A stretch of 64,000 nucleotides of DNA from Streptomyces sp. NBRC 110028 (GTDB lineage: Bacteria > Actinomycetota > Actinomycetes > Streptomycetales > Streptomycetaceae): positions 306,094 through 370,093 of the forward strand of contig NZ_BBUZ01000024.1 in assembly GCF_001417735.1 (NCBI RefSeq), given 5' to 3'. Positions within the stretch are counted from its first letter, which is position 1. Each line of letters opens with the position of its first letter. The position numbers and the translations under genes were made by a program. The notes under the pieces were generated by a model. It worked only from the letters and a program-made list of their open reading frames with translations, searched no databases and had not been told where the DNA came from. Below are positions 33,886 to 43,080 of this stretch, one piece after another.

Positions 33886-34542
33886 ATGAACCCGTTCCCC
33901 GAGGGGGACCCCGCGCAGCCGCCCGCCCAACCCTCCGGCGAGCTGCCCACCGTCGCTCCCCGCCTGCGGGACCTGCGGCGCGGCAGCGGTCTGACCCTGG
34001 AGGCGGCGGCGCACCGCGTCGGACTCTCCCCCGCGCATCTGTCCCGGCTGGAGACCGGCCGCCGCCAGCCGTCGCTGCCCATGCTGCTGACCCTGGCCCG
34101 TACCTACGGAACAACGGTATCCGACCTCCTCGGCGAGGTGCCGCCGAGCCAGGACCCCATCGTCCGCGCCGACCGGATGGAGGCGCAGGAGGCGGGCGGC
34201 TGGACCTACTGGCCGGCCGGCGGCTCCGGCCGCGCGATGCAGGCCCTGCGGCTGCACGTACCGGAGGGCTCGGGCGCCCAGGACCAACTGGTGCGCGTCC
34301 ACCCGGGCGAGGAGTGGCTGTACGTCGTCAACGGGCGGCTGCGGCTGACCCTCGGCGACGCCGTCCATCTGCTCGCCCCCGGCGACGCGGCCCACTTCGA
34401 TTCGCTCACCCCGCACCGCATCGCCGCCGCCTCGCCGGGCGGAACGGATCTGCTCTTCGTCCACACCCTGCTGCAGAGCGGGGCCGCCGAGCTGTGCCTC
34501 GGCGACGCCGCCCGCCGCGGAGGAAGGCCCGGAATGCCATGA
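33886..34542 (+). CDS. XRE-family regulator with C-terminal cupin domain
   Basis: The 218-residue protein has a helix-turn-helix of the XRE type (about residues 25-82, LTLEAAAHRVGLSPAHLSRLE) and a cupin_2 ligand domain (about 120-205) with HPGEEWLYVVNGRLRLTLGD and APGDAAHFDSLTPHRI. Members respond to small molecules and often repress nearby metabolic or transport genes and themselves. Two palindromes overlap its promoter. It overlaps the following small gene by 4 bp. Confidence 0.85.
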   Translation: MNPFPEGDPAQPPAQPSGELPTVAPRLRDLRRGSGLTLEAAAHRVGLSPAHLSRLETGRRQPSLPMLLTLARTYGTTVSDLLGEVPPSQDPIVRADRMEAQEAGGWTYWPAGGSGRAMQALRLHVPEGSGAQDQLVRVHPGEEWLYVVNGRLRLTLGDAVHLLAPGDAAHFDSLTPHRIAAASPGGTDLLFVHTLLQSGAAELCLGDAARRGGRPGMP

Positions 34543-34724
34543 ACGACCACCCGACCCCGAACCACTCCCCCGCGGACCCGGCCCGCAGCACGCCCCCGAG
34601 GACGACGCGGGAGCAGGACCGGGCGCCCATCCCGGTCGCCGTGCGGGTCTTCATCTACGTCATCGGCGTGCACGTCTTCGCCGGCTTCCTCTACCTGCTG
34701 TTCTACCTGGGCGCCTCCAAGTAG
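34539..34724 (+). CDS. small single-span membrane protein
   Basis: The 61-residue protein has a hydrophilic Pro/Thr/Arg-rich N-terminus and one membrane segment (about residues 37-57, FIYVIGVHVFAGFLYLLFYL), ending GASK. Its ATG overlaps the regulator's stop (ATGA), so translation is coupled. The very hydrophobic, aromatic span argues for a real protein. I do not know its role; co-expression suggests a link to whatever the XRE-cupin protein senses. Confidence 0.7.
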   Translation: MNDHPTPNHSPADPARSTPPRTTREQDRAPIPVAVRVFIYVIGVHVFAGFLYLLFYLGASK

Positions 34725-34806
34725 TCCGCCGACCCGTCGTGAGGGGTCCGGGCGTACGCCGGGCATACGGTCCCGTGACCACCCCGCCCGGGAAGGGAGC
34801 CCACCC

Positions 34807-35667
34807 ATGGAGGACCGCGCGGCGTCGACCGCCCGCACGATGTGGACGCTGTTCGAGCCCATCCACGCCGTCACCTACTTCGCCCCCGAGGCCCTGGCGG
34901 CGTACGAGGACGCGGGCCTGCGCGGCTTCTGGCGCGGCTACTTCGCGTGCCGTGCCGCGCCGCTGGGCCCGGTCGGGCCGGAGCCCGTCGCCGCCGCCTT
35001 CTTCTCCTTCGCGCCCGCCATGGTCGCCCGCGCCCTGCCCGACGCATGGCAGCTGACCGCCCCCGAACGCGCCCTGGAGGTACGCCGCGCGGGCACCGTG
35101 GCCGCCCTGCGGCGCCTGCTCACCGGCCTTGAGCGCGAGGCCGAACGGGCGGCCGAGGCCCTGGTCCCCCGGGCCGCCGGGCTCGACACCTCCGGGCGCG
35201 TCCTGGCCGCCGCCCACGCCTCGCTGGACTTCCCCGACCAGCCCCTGGACCGCCTGTGGCACGCCGCCACCCTGCTGCGCGAACACCGCGGCGACGGCCA
35301 TGTCGCCGCCCTCGTCGCCGCCGGGCTCGACGGCTGCGAAGCCCTCGCCCTCCGTGCGGGCACCGACATCCCGCGCGCCGAACTCCAGCCCTACCGCGGC
35401 TGGACCGACCAGGCGTGGGAGACGGCCCGCCTCCACCTCACCGAACGCGGCCTGCTCCTCCCCGACGGCACCGCGAGCCGGGACGGGCGCGACCTGCTGC
35501 GCGCCGTCGAGTCGGCCACCGACCGCGCGGCCGAACGCCCCTGGCGCGCCCTCACCCCGGACGCGGTCCAGGACCTGACCGCCCTCCTCACCCCCGTCTC
35601 CCGCGCCTGCGCCACGGCACTCCGCTTCCCGAACCCGATCGGCCTGCCGAACCCGGGCGGCGGGTGA
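34807..35667 (+). CDS. SCO6745-family protein
   Basis: The 286-residue cytoplasmic helical protein begins MEDRAASTARTMWTLFEPIH and contains VTYFAPEALAAYEDAGLRGF and a C-terminal half with WRALTPDAV. It matches the streptomycete SCO6745 family as I recall it, annotated only as helix-turn-helix-like; no function is established. GGGAG lies 7 nt before the ATG. It may be in the same transcript as the XRE-cupin unit. Confidence 0.7.
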   Translation: MEDRAASTARTMWTLFEPIHAVTYFAPEALAAYEDAGLRGFWRGYFACRAAPLGPVGPEPVAAAFFSFAPAMVARALPDAWQLTAPERALEVRRAGTVAALRRLLTGLEREAERAAEALVPRAAGLDTSGRVLAAAHASLDFPDQPLDRLWHAATLLREHRGDGHVAALVAAGLDGCEALALRAGTDIPRAELQPYRGWTDQAWETARLHLTERGLLLPDGTASRDGRDLLRAVESATDRAAERPWRALTPDAVQDLTALLTPVSRACATALRFPNPIGLPNPGGG

Positions 35668-35755
35668 GACGCGCGCCACACCCGCCCCTGTCACACTTCG
35701 CCGCTCCGTTCCGTCAAGGAGGTGTAACGACCTACGAGGACCCGAGGAGCACACC

Positions 35756-36229
35756 ATGGACGCTCGCTTGAACCTGTTCGGCAACCAGACCGCGGCCGCG
35801 TTCCTCAAGCGCGTCAACGCGGCGGGCCGGGCCGTCTCGGACTCGCCCCTGCCGGCCGCGACGCAGGAGCTGGTCAAGCTCCGCGCCAGCCAGATCAACG
35901 GCTGCGGCTTCTGCACCGACATGCACAGCAAGGAGGCCGCCCACGCCGGGGAGACCTCGGTGCGCCTCCATCTGGTCGCGGCCTGGCGCGAGGCCACGGT
36001 CTTCACCGACGCCGAGCGCGCCGCGCTGGAGCTGACCGAGCAGGGTACCCGCATCGCCGACGCGGCCGGTGGCGTCACGGACGAGGCCTGGGCAGACGCC
36101 GCCAAGCACTACGACGAGGACCAGCTCGCCGCCCTGGTGTCCCTCATCGCCCTGATCAACGCCTACAACCGCCTGAACGTCATCGTGCGGCAGCCCGCCG
36201 GTGAGTACCGGGTCGGCCAGTTCGGGTAG
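35756..36229 (+). CDS. carboxymuconolactone decarboxylase family protein (AhpD-like)
   Basis: This 157-residue all-helical protein has the AhpD redox motif in NGCGFCTDMHSKEA (CxxC then His), typical of alkylhydroperoxidase-like members. Such proteins reduce peroxides or disulfides with a thiol partner. The ATG has GAGGAG 6 nt upstream. It is a separate protein from the CMD domain of the pcaL-type gene at 13.1 kb. A strong hairpin follows. Confidence 0.87.
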   Translation: MDARLNLFGNQTAAAFLKRVNAAGRAVSDSPLPAATQELVKLRASQINGCGFCTDMHSKEAAHAGETSVRLHLVAAWREATVFTDAERAALELTEQGTRIADAAGGVTDEAWADAAKHYDEDQLAALVSLIALINAYNRLNVIVRQPAGEYRVGQFG

Positions 36230-36236
36230 CGGCGCC

Positions 36237-36268
36237 CGCCCCTGGCCCCTCTCACGGGGCCCGGGGCG
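36237..36268 (+). terminator. hairpin after the AhpD-like gene
   Basis: A 13-position stem (36237-36249 with 36256-36268) with a single T-C mismatch and a 6-nt loop starts 8 bp beyond the stop codon at 36229. Confidence 0.6.
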
Positions 36269-36331
36269 TCGTTCCTGCCGTAGTGGGCCGCGGATTCGGC
36301 GAGGACGGGGACGACGCCGCGCTCGCGGCGC

Positions 36332-37591
36332 CTAAGTGACGGCCCGCCGCACGCCGTACGCCACCGCGCCCGCCGCCATCACCGCCGCTCCCGCCACGAC
36401 GGAGGTGAGCGGCAGCGCGAAGGCCAGGACCGCGCAGCCGATCAGGCCCACGGCGGGGACGGCGCGGACGGGACGGCCCTCGGCGGGGGTGAGGGGCCGG
36501 GCGGAGGCGTTAGCGACGGCGTAGTAGACGAGCACGCCGAACGAGGAGAAGCCGATCGCGCCGCGGACGTCCGTGGTGGCGGCGAGGACGGCGACGACCG
36601 TGCCGACGGCCAGTTCGGCGCGGTGCGGGACGTGGAAGCGGGGGTGGACGGCGGCGAGGGCGGGCGGCAGATGGCGGTCGCGGGCCATCGCGAGGGTGGT
36701 GCGGGAGACGCCGAGGATGAGGGCGAGCAGGGAGCCGAGCGCGGCGACCGCCGCGCCGGTCCGGACGACGGGGGCGAGCCCGGGGGCGCCCGCGGCGCGG
36801 ACCGCCTCGGCGAGCGGCGCGGTGGTGTGGGCCAGCCGGTCCGGCCCGAGGACGGCGAGGGCCGCGAGGGCGACGGCCGCGTACGTGACCAGCGTGATGC
36901 CGAGGGCGAGGGGGATCGCGCGGGGGATGGTGCGCTCCGGGTCGCGCACCTCCTCGCCGAGGGTCGCGACGCGCGCGTACCCGGCGAAGGCGAAGAACAG
37001 CAGCCCGGCGGCCTGGAGGATGCCGCCGACGGTGGCGTCGGCGCCGATGTCGAGGCGGGCGGGCTCGGCGGTGCCGCCGGTCAGGGAGGCGACGACCACG
37101 GCGGCGAGCACGGCCAGCACGAGGGCGACGATCAGCCGGGTGAGCCAGGCGGCCTTCCGCACGCCCGCGTAGTTCACCGCGGTCAGCGCCACCACGGCCG
37201 CGACGGCGACCGCGTGTGCCTGCCCGGGCCATACGTAGGACCCCACCGTGAGGGCCATCGCCGCGCAGGAGGCGGTCTTGCCCACGACGAAACCCCACCC
37301 GGCCAGATAGCCCCAGAAGTCCCCCAGCCGCTCGCGCCCGTAGACATAGGTGCCGCCGGAGCGCGGGTAGCGGGCGGCCAGCCGGGCGGAGGAGGTCGCG
37401 TTGCAGTACGCCACCACGGCGGCCAGTGCCAGCCCCGGCAGCAGTCCGGACCCGGCCGCCGCGGCGGCCGGTCCGAGCGCGGCGAAGACGCCCGCGCCGA
37501 TCATCGCCCCGAGGCCGATCACCACCGCGTCGAACAGTCCGAGGTGGCGCCGCAGCTCCCGGGGAGCGGCGGGTTCGGTCGGCGTTCGCAT
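36332..37591 (-). CDS. APC-superfamily amino acid permease
   Basis: The 419-residue protein has about 12 predicted membrane segments. The first carries the APC signature IGLGAMIGAGVFAALGPAA, and FFAFAGYARVATLGEEVRDPERTIP is the conserved region of transmembrane segment 6 and its loop. It is a secondary transporter for amino acids or amines driven by the proton gradient. ATG 37591 has GAGGAG 7 nt upstream; an in-frame TTG-type extension is less likely. Substrate unknown. Confidence 0.87.
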   Translation of the reverse strand: MRTPTEPAAPRELRRHLGLFDAVVIGLGAMIGAGVFAALGPAAAAAGSGLLPGLALAAVVAYCNATSSARLAARYPRSGGTYVYGRERLGDFWGYLAGWGFVVGKTASCAAMALTVGSYVWPGQAHAVAVAAVVALTAVNYAGVRKAAWLTRLIVALVLAVLAAVVVASLTGGTAEPARLDIGADATVGGILQAAGLLFFAFAGYARVATLGEEVRDPERTIPRAIPLALGITLVTYAAVALAALAVLGPDRLAHTTAPLAEAVRAAGAPGLAPVVRTGAAVAALGSLLALILGVSRTTLAMARDRHLPPALAAVHPRFHVPHRAELAVGTVVAVLAATTDVRGAIGFSSFGVLVYYAVANASARPLTPAEGRPVRAVPAVGLIGCAVLAFALPLTSVVAGAAVMAAGAVAYGVRRAVT

Positions 37592-37643
37592 CGCATGGCT
37601 CCTCAGCACGGCCGGGCGTCGGTCCGCACACGATAGGGGAGGG

Positions 37644-38495
37644 TCAGCTGCTCACGTCCATGCGCTGTGTGCCGATGACCGAGAGCAGCCGCAGCGCCTC
37701 CTCGGAGGACGAGCCGGGCGTCGCGGTGTAGATCACGACCCGCTGGTCGCGGTCGGCGATGTCGAGGGAATCGCAGTTGACGCTGATGGGGCCGACCGTC
37801 GGGTGCCGGAAGGTCTTGCACAGGGTCGGCTCGACGCACACGTCGTGGGAGGCCCACAGCCGGGCGAACTCCTCGCTCCCGGCGAGGAGTTCGGCGATCA
37901 GTTCGGCCACCTCGGGGTCGTCGGGGTAGCGGGCGGCGGTGGCGCGCAGCCGCTGGGCCGAGGTACGGGCGAAAGCGTCCGCGTCCGAGACTCCGTACAG
38001 CCGCCGCCCGTGCGGATGCGGCCCGAGGAAGGCACGGCGCACGAGGTTGCGGTCGCGCCGCGGCAGGGCGGAGAAGTCCTCCATGAGGGCGGCCGCGAGA
38101 TCGTTCCAGGCGAGCACCTCAAGCGTCGCGGACGTCACGATCGCGGCGGCCTGCGGCAGCCGGTGCAGCAGGTCGAGGATGCTCTGCCGCACCTCGCGCG
38201 AGGGCCCGGACGGAGGGGCCGGCGGGGCGCCGGCGAGGTGGTGGAGGTGGGCGCGCTCGGCGTCCGGCAGGCGCAGGGCACGGGCCAGCCCGGCCAGCAC
38301 CTCGCGCGAGGGGCGCGGGCCGCGGGCCTGCTCCAGCCGCGTGTAGTACTCGGTCGAGATGAACGCCAGCTGCGCCGCTTCCTCGCGGCGCAGCCCCGGG
38401 GTGCGGCGCCGCGGCCCGGCGGGCAGCCCCACCTCGGCGGGGGTGATCCGCTCGCGCCTGCTGCGCAGGAAGGCCGCCAGTTCTCGTCTGTCCAC
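37644..38495 (-). CDS. MmyB-like helix-turn-helix regulator
   Basis: The 283-residue protein has an N-terminal XRE-type HTH (GLRREEAAQLAFISTEYYTRLE) and a C-terminal MmyB ligand-binding domain (about 115-275: ATLEVLAWNDLAAALMEDFS, RDRNLVRRAFL). Members pair divergently with SDR oxidoreductase genes in many actinomycetes, as here. The GTG start at 38495 gives the usual VDRRELAAFLRSRRERI N-terminus; there is no clear Shine-Dalgarno. Confidence 0.87.
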   Translation of the reverse strand: MDRRELAAFLRSRRERITPAEVGLPAGPRRRTPGLRREEAAQLAFISTEYYTRLEQARGPRPSREVLAGLARALRLPDAERAHLHHLAGAPPAPPSGPSREVRQSILDLLHRLPQAAAIVTSATLEVLAWNDLAAALMEDFSALPRRDRNLVRRAFLGPHPHGRRLYGVSDADAFARTSAQRLRATAARYPDDPEVAELIAELLAGSEEFARLWASHDVCVEPTLCKTFRHPTVGPISVNCDSLDIADRDQRVVIYTATPGSSSEEALRLLSVIGTQRMDVSS

Positions 38496-38526
38496 GGCCC
38501 CCAGTGTGCGCGGGGCCGCGAGGCGT

Positions 38527-38551
38527 ATCCAGGTACCGCCGGTGCCTGGAT
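38527..38551. promoter_or_regulatory. operator between MmyB-like regulator and SDR genes
   Basis: ATCCAGG (38527-38533) and CCTGGAT (38545-38551) form a perfect inverted repeat, extended inward by AC/GT, in the 87-bp divergent region. It is well placed to control both genes. Confidence 0.55.
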
Positions 38552-38582
38552 GGGTTCCGCGGCCGGGCGCAGGCTCGCTGCC

Positions 38583-39377
38583 ATGGACAACACATCGACC
38601 ATGGAGACAACCGCCGCACCGGGCCTGCTGGCCGGCAAGGTCGCCTTCGTCACCGGCGCCGGGCGCGGTATCGGCGCCGCCGCGGCGCGGCTGTTCGCCC
38701 GGGAGGGCGCCCGGGTGCTGCTCGCGGCCCGGACGAAGGCCCAGCTCAAGGCGGTGACCGAGGAGATCCGGGCGGCGGGCGGCGTCGCGGAGCACGTGGT
38801 GTGCGACCTGGCCGACGCGGCGAGCGTGCGCGCCGCCGTGGACCGGGCCGTGGAGCTGTACGGCCGGCTCGACGTCGCCTTCAACAACGGCGCGACGGTC
38901 ACTCCGCCCGGCCCGCTGGAGCACGTCCCGGAGGCCGACTTCGACCACCTCTACGCCGTGAACCTCAAGGGCTCGTGGCTGGCCATGGCCGCCGAGGTCG
39001 CCGCCATCCGGGCCACCGCCGGAACGGGGGCCATCGTCAACAACTCCAGCGTCGGCAGCCTGCGGGGCAACCCCGAACTGCCCGCCTACGGGGCGATGAA
39101 GCGGGCGGTCAACAGCCTCACCGAGTCGGCCGCCGTCACCTACGGCCCGGAGGGCATCCGGGTCAACGCCATCGCCCCCGGCTCCACGCTGACCGAGATG
39201 ATCCGCACCTGGGAAGCGGATTCGCCCGGTCTCCTGGACCGGCTCACGGCGCGGACCCCGCTGGGCCGCGCGGCCGACCCCGAAGAGGTCGCCGAGGCCG
39301 CCGCCTGGCTGCTCAGCGACCGGGCCTCGTATGTGACCGGCACGGTCCTCCGGGTCGACGGCGGCGCGTGGGCCTGA
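38583..39377 (+). CDS. short-chain dehydrogenase/reductase
   Basis: The 264-residue classical SDR has cofactor motif TGAGRGIG (about residues 20-27), the NNGAT strand motif, catalytic Ser in NNSSVGSLRG, YGAMK with the catalytic Tyr and Lys, and a C-terminal VTGTVLRVDGG. The Arg after the first cofactor strand (AARTK) favours NADP(H). Its substrate is unknown. It is divergent from the MmyB-like regulator that probably controls it. Confidence 0.88.
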   Translation: MDNTSTMETTAAPGLLAGKVAFVTGAGRGIGAAAARLFAREGARVLLAARTKAQLKAVTEEIRAAGGVAEHVVCDLADAASVRAAVDRAVELYGRLDVAFNNGATVTPPGPLEHVPEADFDHLYAVNLKGSWLAMAAEVAAIRATAGTGAIVNNSSVGSLRGNPELPAYGAMKRAVNSLTESAAVTYGPEGIRVNAIAPGSTLTEMIRTWEADSPGLLDRLTARTPLGRAADPEEVAEAAAWLLSDRASYVTGTVLRVDGGAWA

Positions 39378-39400
39378 CGGACCCCGCGCGGCCCGCCGCC

Positions 39401-40531
39401 CTACGCGCCGCCCAGCTCGGCGTACCGCGCGGCCAGCCGCTGCGCGCCGTCGGCCGTCAGGGAGCCGTGGAGGCGCAGGCGGGCTATGCCGCCGTCCGGG
39501 TAGATGTCGATGCGGACGTGGGTGACCGGCGGGACCTGGCCGAGGAGGAAGCGGTGGACGGTGTCCGGCTGGAGGGGGCTGCGGGGCAGCAGCTCGGTCC
39601 ACGGGGCGTCCGCGTCCACGGTGGCGTCCCGGCCGTACAGGGCGGCCCAGCCGGGCGAGTTGCCCTTGTAGCAGCCGGTGTCGATCTCGACGGCGCGGAT
39701 CAGGGCCTGGGCGGTGAGGCGGTAGCGGACCCAGTCGTTGCCCTGGTCGCGGCGGCGGCGGGTCTCCCAGCCCTCGTCCATCTTCTGGGAGCGGCCCGGC
39801 TTGATCGAGTTGGCGGGCGGGGAGTAGAAGCGGTCCGAGGCGTCCTCGGCGGCGCCGCCGTTCTCCAGGGCGGCCAGGTCGAAGGTGCCGAGGACGGTGA
39901 GCCAGGCCGGGTCGGGGACGACCTCGCCGTACACGCGGAGGCGGGCGATGCCGCCGTCGGGGTGCTGCTTGAGGCGCAGGTGGGTGAAGCGGCGGCCGGG
40001 GGTGACCTCGAAGCCGTTGGCCGCGTGGCCGCCGACGGGCGTACGGGGGACGAGGGTCGTCCACTCGGTGTCGTCGGCGAGCAGGTCCGCCGGGGACGGG
40101 GTGCCCGGAACCGAGGTGCCCTCCACGCTCACGGCCTGCGGGTAGTTGCCGCGGAAGTGGGCGGTGTCGACCACGATGCCGTGGATGACGCCGGGTGCGC
40201 CCAGCTTGATCAGGGCCCAGTCGTGGTCCTCGTCCGTGGGGTGCGGGGTGGCGGCGGAGGCCCCGCGGCGGCGCCTGGTCTCCCAGCCGTCCATGACCTT
40301 GCCCTTGTGGCCGAAGTCCGCGGGGTCGAAGTGCGGCGTCTCGGGGCGCAGCAGGTTCTCTCGTTCGGCGAAGAACTCGTCGTTGGCGGCGGTCACGCTG
40401 CCGCCGAGCCGCCGGTCGGCGAGGTCGGGGAGGTGGGCGATGGGGAAGTCGGCGGTGCGGTAGTCGGCGTACGGGTCGCCGCCGCCGTAGGGCTGGGCGT
40501 CGCCGGTGAAGCGGGGGGTCGGCGCGGTCAT
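39401..40531 (-). CDS. alc: allantoicase
   Basis: The 376-residue enzyme converts allantoate to ureidoglycolate and urea. It has the two tandem allantoicase domains: [10 protein letters not shown] in the first half and [12 protein letters not shown] in the second, each followed by a V(D/E)I/VDT...KGN/RGN segment, and both ending in [12 protein letters not shown] 40531 overlaps the allantoinase stop by 4 bp (ATGA), so the two are coupled. It is the second gene of the allantoin operon. Confidence 0.93.
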   Translation of the reverse strand: MTAPTPRFTGDAQPYGGGDPYADYRTADFPIAHLPDLADRRLGGSVTAANDEFFAERENLLRPETPHFDPADFGHKGKVMDGWETRRRRGASAATPHPTDEDHDWALIKLGAPGVIHGIVVDTAHFRGNYPQAVSVEGTSVPGTPSPADLLADDTEWTTLVPRTPVGGHAANGFEVTPGRRFTHLRLKQHPDGGIARLRVYGEVVPDPAWLTVLGTFDLAALENGGAAEDASDRFYSPPANSIKPGRSQKMDEGWETRRRRDQGNDWVRYRLTAQALIRAVEIDTGCYKGNSPGWAALYGRDATVDADAPWTELLPRSPLQPDTVHRFLLGQVPPVTHVRIDIYPDGGIARLRLHGSLTADGAQRLAARYAELGGA

Positions 40532-41913
40532 GCGCGGGGCTGCCTTTCGAGGAGTCGGCCGGTCAGGGGCCGGCCGGTGGGGCCGGCCGGTGCGCCGTGG
40601 TCGGCGATCTTGTGGCCGCGCAGCCAGGTGGACCGTACGACGCCGTGCAGCGTCTTCCCGGCGTACGCGGTGACCTGGTTGCGGTGGTGGAGCGCGGCGG
40701 GGTCGACGGTGAAGGTCTCCTCGGGCGCCAGGACCGCGAAGTCGGCGTCCCGGCCCGCCTCGATGGCGCCCTTCCGGCGCAGGCCGACCAGGGCCGCCGG
40801 GGCCGTGGACATCCACCGCACGACATCCTCGACGGTGTGGCCGCGGCGGCGGGCCTCGGTCCAGACGGCGGGCAGGCCGAGCTGGAGCGAGGAGATGCCG
40901 CCCCAGGCCTGTCCGAAGTCGTCGGTCTTGAGGTCCGCGGTGCAGGGCGAGTGGTCGGAGACGACGCAGTCGATGGTGCCATCGGCCAGGCCCCGCCACA
41001 GCGCGTCCTGGTTGGCCGCCTCGCGTATCGGCGGGCAGCACTTGAACTCGGTGGCGCCGTCCGGGACTTCCTCGGCGGTGAGGGTGAGGAAGTGCGGGCA
41101 GGTCTCGACGGTGATCGCCACGCCTTCGCGGCGCGCGGCGGCGATGCGGGGCAGGGACTCCGCGGAGGACAGGTGCAGGATGTGGACCCGGGCGCCCAGT
41201 TCGCGGGCGAGGTCGATGAGGCCCTCGACGGCCCGGTTCTCGGCGGCGCGCGGGCGGGAGGCGAGGAAGTCGGCGTAGCGCGGGCCGCTGGGCGGCGGGG
41301 CGCCGTCGATCAGCTGCGGGTCCTCGGCGTGCACGATGAGCAGCCCGCCGAAGCCCGCGATCTCGCGCAGGGCGGCCTTGAGCCCGGCGGGGTCCAGGTG
41401 CGGGAACTCGTCCACGCCGGAGTGCAGCAGGAAGCACTTGAAGCCGAGCACCCCGGCGTCGTGCAGCGGCCGCAGGTCGGCCGTGTTGCCGGGGATCGCG
41501 CCACCCCAGAAGCCGATGTCGATGTGGGCCGCCGGGCGGGCGACGTTCCGCTTGATCTCCAGCGCCTCGACGCTGGTGGTGGGCGGGACGCTGTTGAGGG
41601 GCATGTCGACCAGCGTGGTGACGCCGCCCGCCGCGGCGGCGCGGGTGGCGGTGGCGAAGCCCTCCCAGTCGGTGCGGCCGGGGTCGTTGACGTGGACATG
41701 GGTGTCGACGAGGCCGGGGAGGAGGACGTCGTCGCCGAAGTCCTCGGTCCGTACCCCACGCAGGTGGGTGCCGGTGTCGTACGGCAGCACGGCGAGGATG
41801 CGGCCCTCCGCGGCGGAGACGGCGACGGACGCGGCGCGCTGCCCGTCGGGGGTGATCACACGCGTCGACCGCAGCACCAGGTCCGGCTCCAGCTCCGGGT
41901 CCAGCTCGGGCAC
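40528..41913 (-). CDS. allB: allantoinase
   Basis: This 461-residue amidohydrolase opens the allantoin ring to give allantoate. The metal ligands are visible: HxH in [10 protein letters not shown], the carboxylated Lys in [10 protein letters not shown], His in VHAED, His in [10 protein letters not shown] and Asp in VSDHSPC. The GTG start at 41913 has GGGGAG 5 nt upstream. It is the first gene of the operon, divergent from an IclR regulator. Confidence 0.94.
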   Translation of the reverse strand: MPELDPELEPDLVLRSTRVITPDGQRAASVAVSAAEGRILAVLPYDTGTHLRGVRTEDFGDDVLLPGLVDTHVHVNDPGRTDWEGFATATRAAAAGGVTTLVDMPLNSVPPTTSVEALEIKRNVARPAAHIDIGFWGGAIPGNTADLRPLHDAGVLGFKCFLLHSGVDEFPHLDPAGLKAALREIAGFGGLLIVHAEDPQLIDGAPPPSGPRYADFLASRPRAAENRAVEGLIDLARELGARVHILHLSSAESLPRIAAARREGVAITVETCPHFLTLTAEEVPDGATEFKCCPPIREAANQDALWRGLADGTIDCVVSDHSPCTADLKTDDFGQAWGGISSLQLGLPAVWTEARRRGHTVEDVVRWMSTAPAALVGLRRKGAIEAGRDADFAVLAPEETFTVDPAALHHRNQVTAYAGKTLHGVVRSTWLRGHKIADHGAPAGPTGRPLTGRLLERQPRA

Positions 41914-41931
41914 CCCTGCTCCCCTCGATAC

Positions 41932-41946
41932 TTCCGCAGCTCGGAA
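41932..41946. promoter_or_regulatory. TTCC-N7-GGAA palindrome before allB
   Basis: TTCCGCAGCTCGGAA lies 18 bp upstream of the allB start. The same TTCC-N7-GGAA layout occurs in the malate synthase promoter at 44254-44268. A longer inverted repeat GAAGTCTT/AAGACTTC (41961-41968 and 41990-41997) lies next to it. Both are candidate sites for the divergent IclR protein. Confidence 0.55.
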
Positions 41947-42154
41947 TAAGTTTTCCGTTCGAAGTCTTCCCTTCGCGTCCGATCTGGTCAAGACTTCCCA
42001 GGCACCCCCGTTCGATTCCGTAGCATGAAAGATGATTTTCAATACGTAGAACGTGACGCCGGGAGGGACCGGTAGGCTGCCGATGGCCGGTCGGCCGCGG
42101 TATTCCGACGCGGGCACGAGACCGGTGCCGCCCGCTGCGAAAGGAAACGCCGAC

Positions 42155-42937
42155 GTGCCGTCCGCCGAGTCCAAGACCGCCGCCACCAACGGTGGCGTCC
42201 AGTCCCTGGAGCGCGCCTTCGACCTTCTGGAGCGGATGGCCGACGCCGGGGGCGAGGTCGGACTGAGCGAGCTGTCCGGCAGCAGCGGCCTTCCGCTGCC
42301 CACCATCCACCGCCTGATGCGCACCCTGGTGGCCTGCGGTTACGTACGCCAGCAGCCCAACCGCCGCTACGCCCTCGGCCCCCGGCTGATCCGGCTCGGC
42401 GAAAGCTCGGCCCGGCTGCTGGGCACCTGGGCGCGGCCGTATCTGGCGCGCCTGGTGGAGGAGACCGGCGAGACCGCGAACATGGCGCTGCTGGACGGGG
42501 ACGAGGTGGTGTACGTCGCTCAGGTGCCCTCCCGTCACTCCATGCGCATGTTCACCGAGGTCGGGCGGCGGGTCCTGCCGCACAGCACCGGCGTCGGCAA
42601 GGCGCTGCTGGCCAGCACGCCCCCGGACGAGGTGCGCGCCCTGCTGAGCCGGACCGGCATGCCCGCCGCGACGGCGAAGACGATCACCACGCCGGACGCG
42701 TTCCTGGACGCGCTGCGGCATGTGCGCGAGCTGGGGTACGCGGTGGACGACAACGAGCAGGAGATGGGCGTGCGCTGCCTGGCGGTGCCGGTGCCGGACT
42801 CCCCGACGGCCGCCGCCATCTCGATCTCGGGCCCGGCGGGGCGGGTGACGGACGAGGCCACGAAGGAGATCGTGCCGGTCCTGAAGGAGGTCGCCGCCGA
42901 CCTCTCGGCGGCCCTGGCCAGCACGGACGCCACCTGA
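42155..42937 (+). CDS. allR: IclR-family regulator, probable allantoin repressor
   Basis: The 260-residue protein has a winged helix (about residues 15-75, [20 protein letters not shown]) and the IclR effector domain (about 90-255, with [11 protein letters not shown] and [23 protein letters not shown]). By family it resembles AllR, which senses glyoxylate or allantoin-pathway products; the divergent allB-alc operon supports this. The GTG start at 42155 has AAAGGA 9 nt upstream; longer in-frame forms lack a good site. Confidence 0.85.
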   Translation: MPSAESKTAATNGGVQSLERAFDLLERMADAGGEVGLSELSGSSGLPLPTIHRLMRTLVACGYVRQQPNRRYALGPRLIRLGESSARLLGTWARPYLARLVEETGETANMALLDGDEVVYVAQVPSRHSMRMFTEVGRRVLPHSTGVGKALLASTPPDEVRALLSRTGMPAATAKTITTPDAFLDALRHVRELGYAVDDNEQEMGVRCLAVPVPDSPTAAAISISGPAGRVTDEATKEIVPVLKEVAADLSAALASTDAT

Positions 42938-43080
42938 CGGGGCCTTCTCGCCTCGAAGCGCCCGGTCTTTCCGGCTGGGCGCCCCCGGGGCTCGGGCAAC
43001 CCCGTCTTACCGGCAGGGGCACCTCCCAGCGCTAGCCGGGGGCGGGCTTGTGCGCCCCGGAGGCGAACCGAGCCTCGAAA

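Noticed and set aside
33293..34724. Possible toxin-antitoxin set: RNase Sa with the divergent XRE protein and small protein
   Set aside because: The RNase is secreted and has its own terminator, and the XRE protein carries a cupin ligand domain, so an ordinary metabolic regulator is more likely.
42010..42019. GTTCGATTCC, a tRNA T-loop-like sequence
   Set aside because: The flanking bases do not form a T stem and no acceptor, D or anticodon stem can be drawn.
42938..43080. Short related segments GCCTCGAA on both sides of the gap after the IclR gene
   Set aside because: Similarity is too short and imperfect to call a duplication or terminator.
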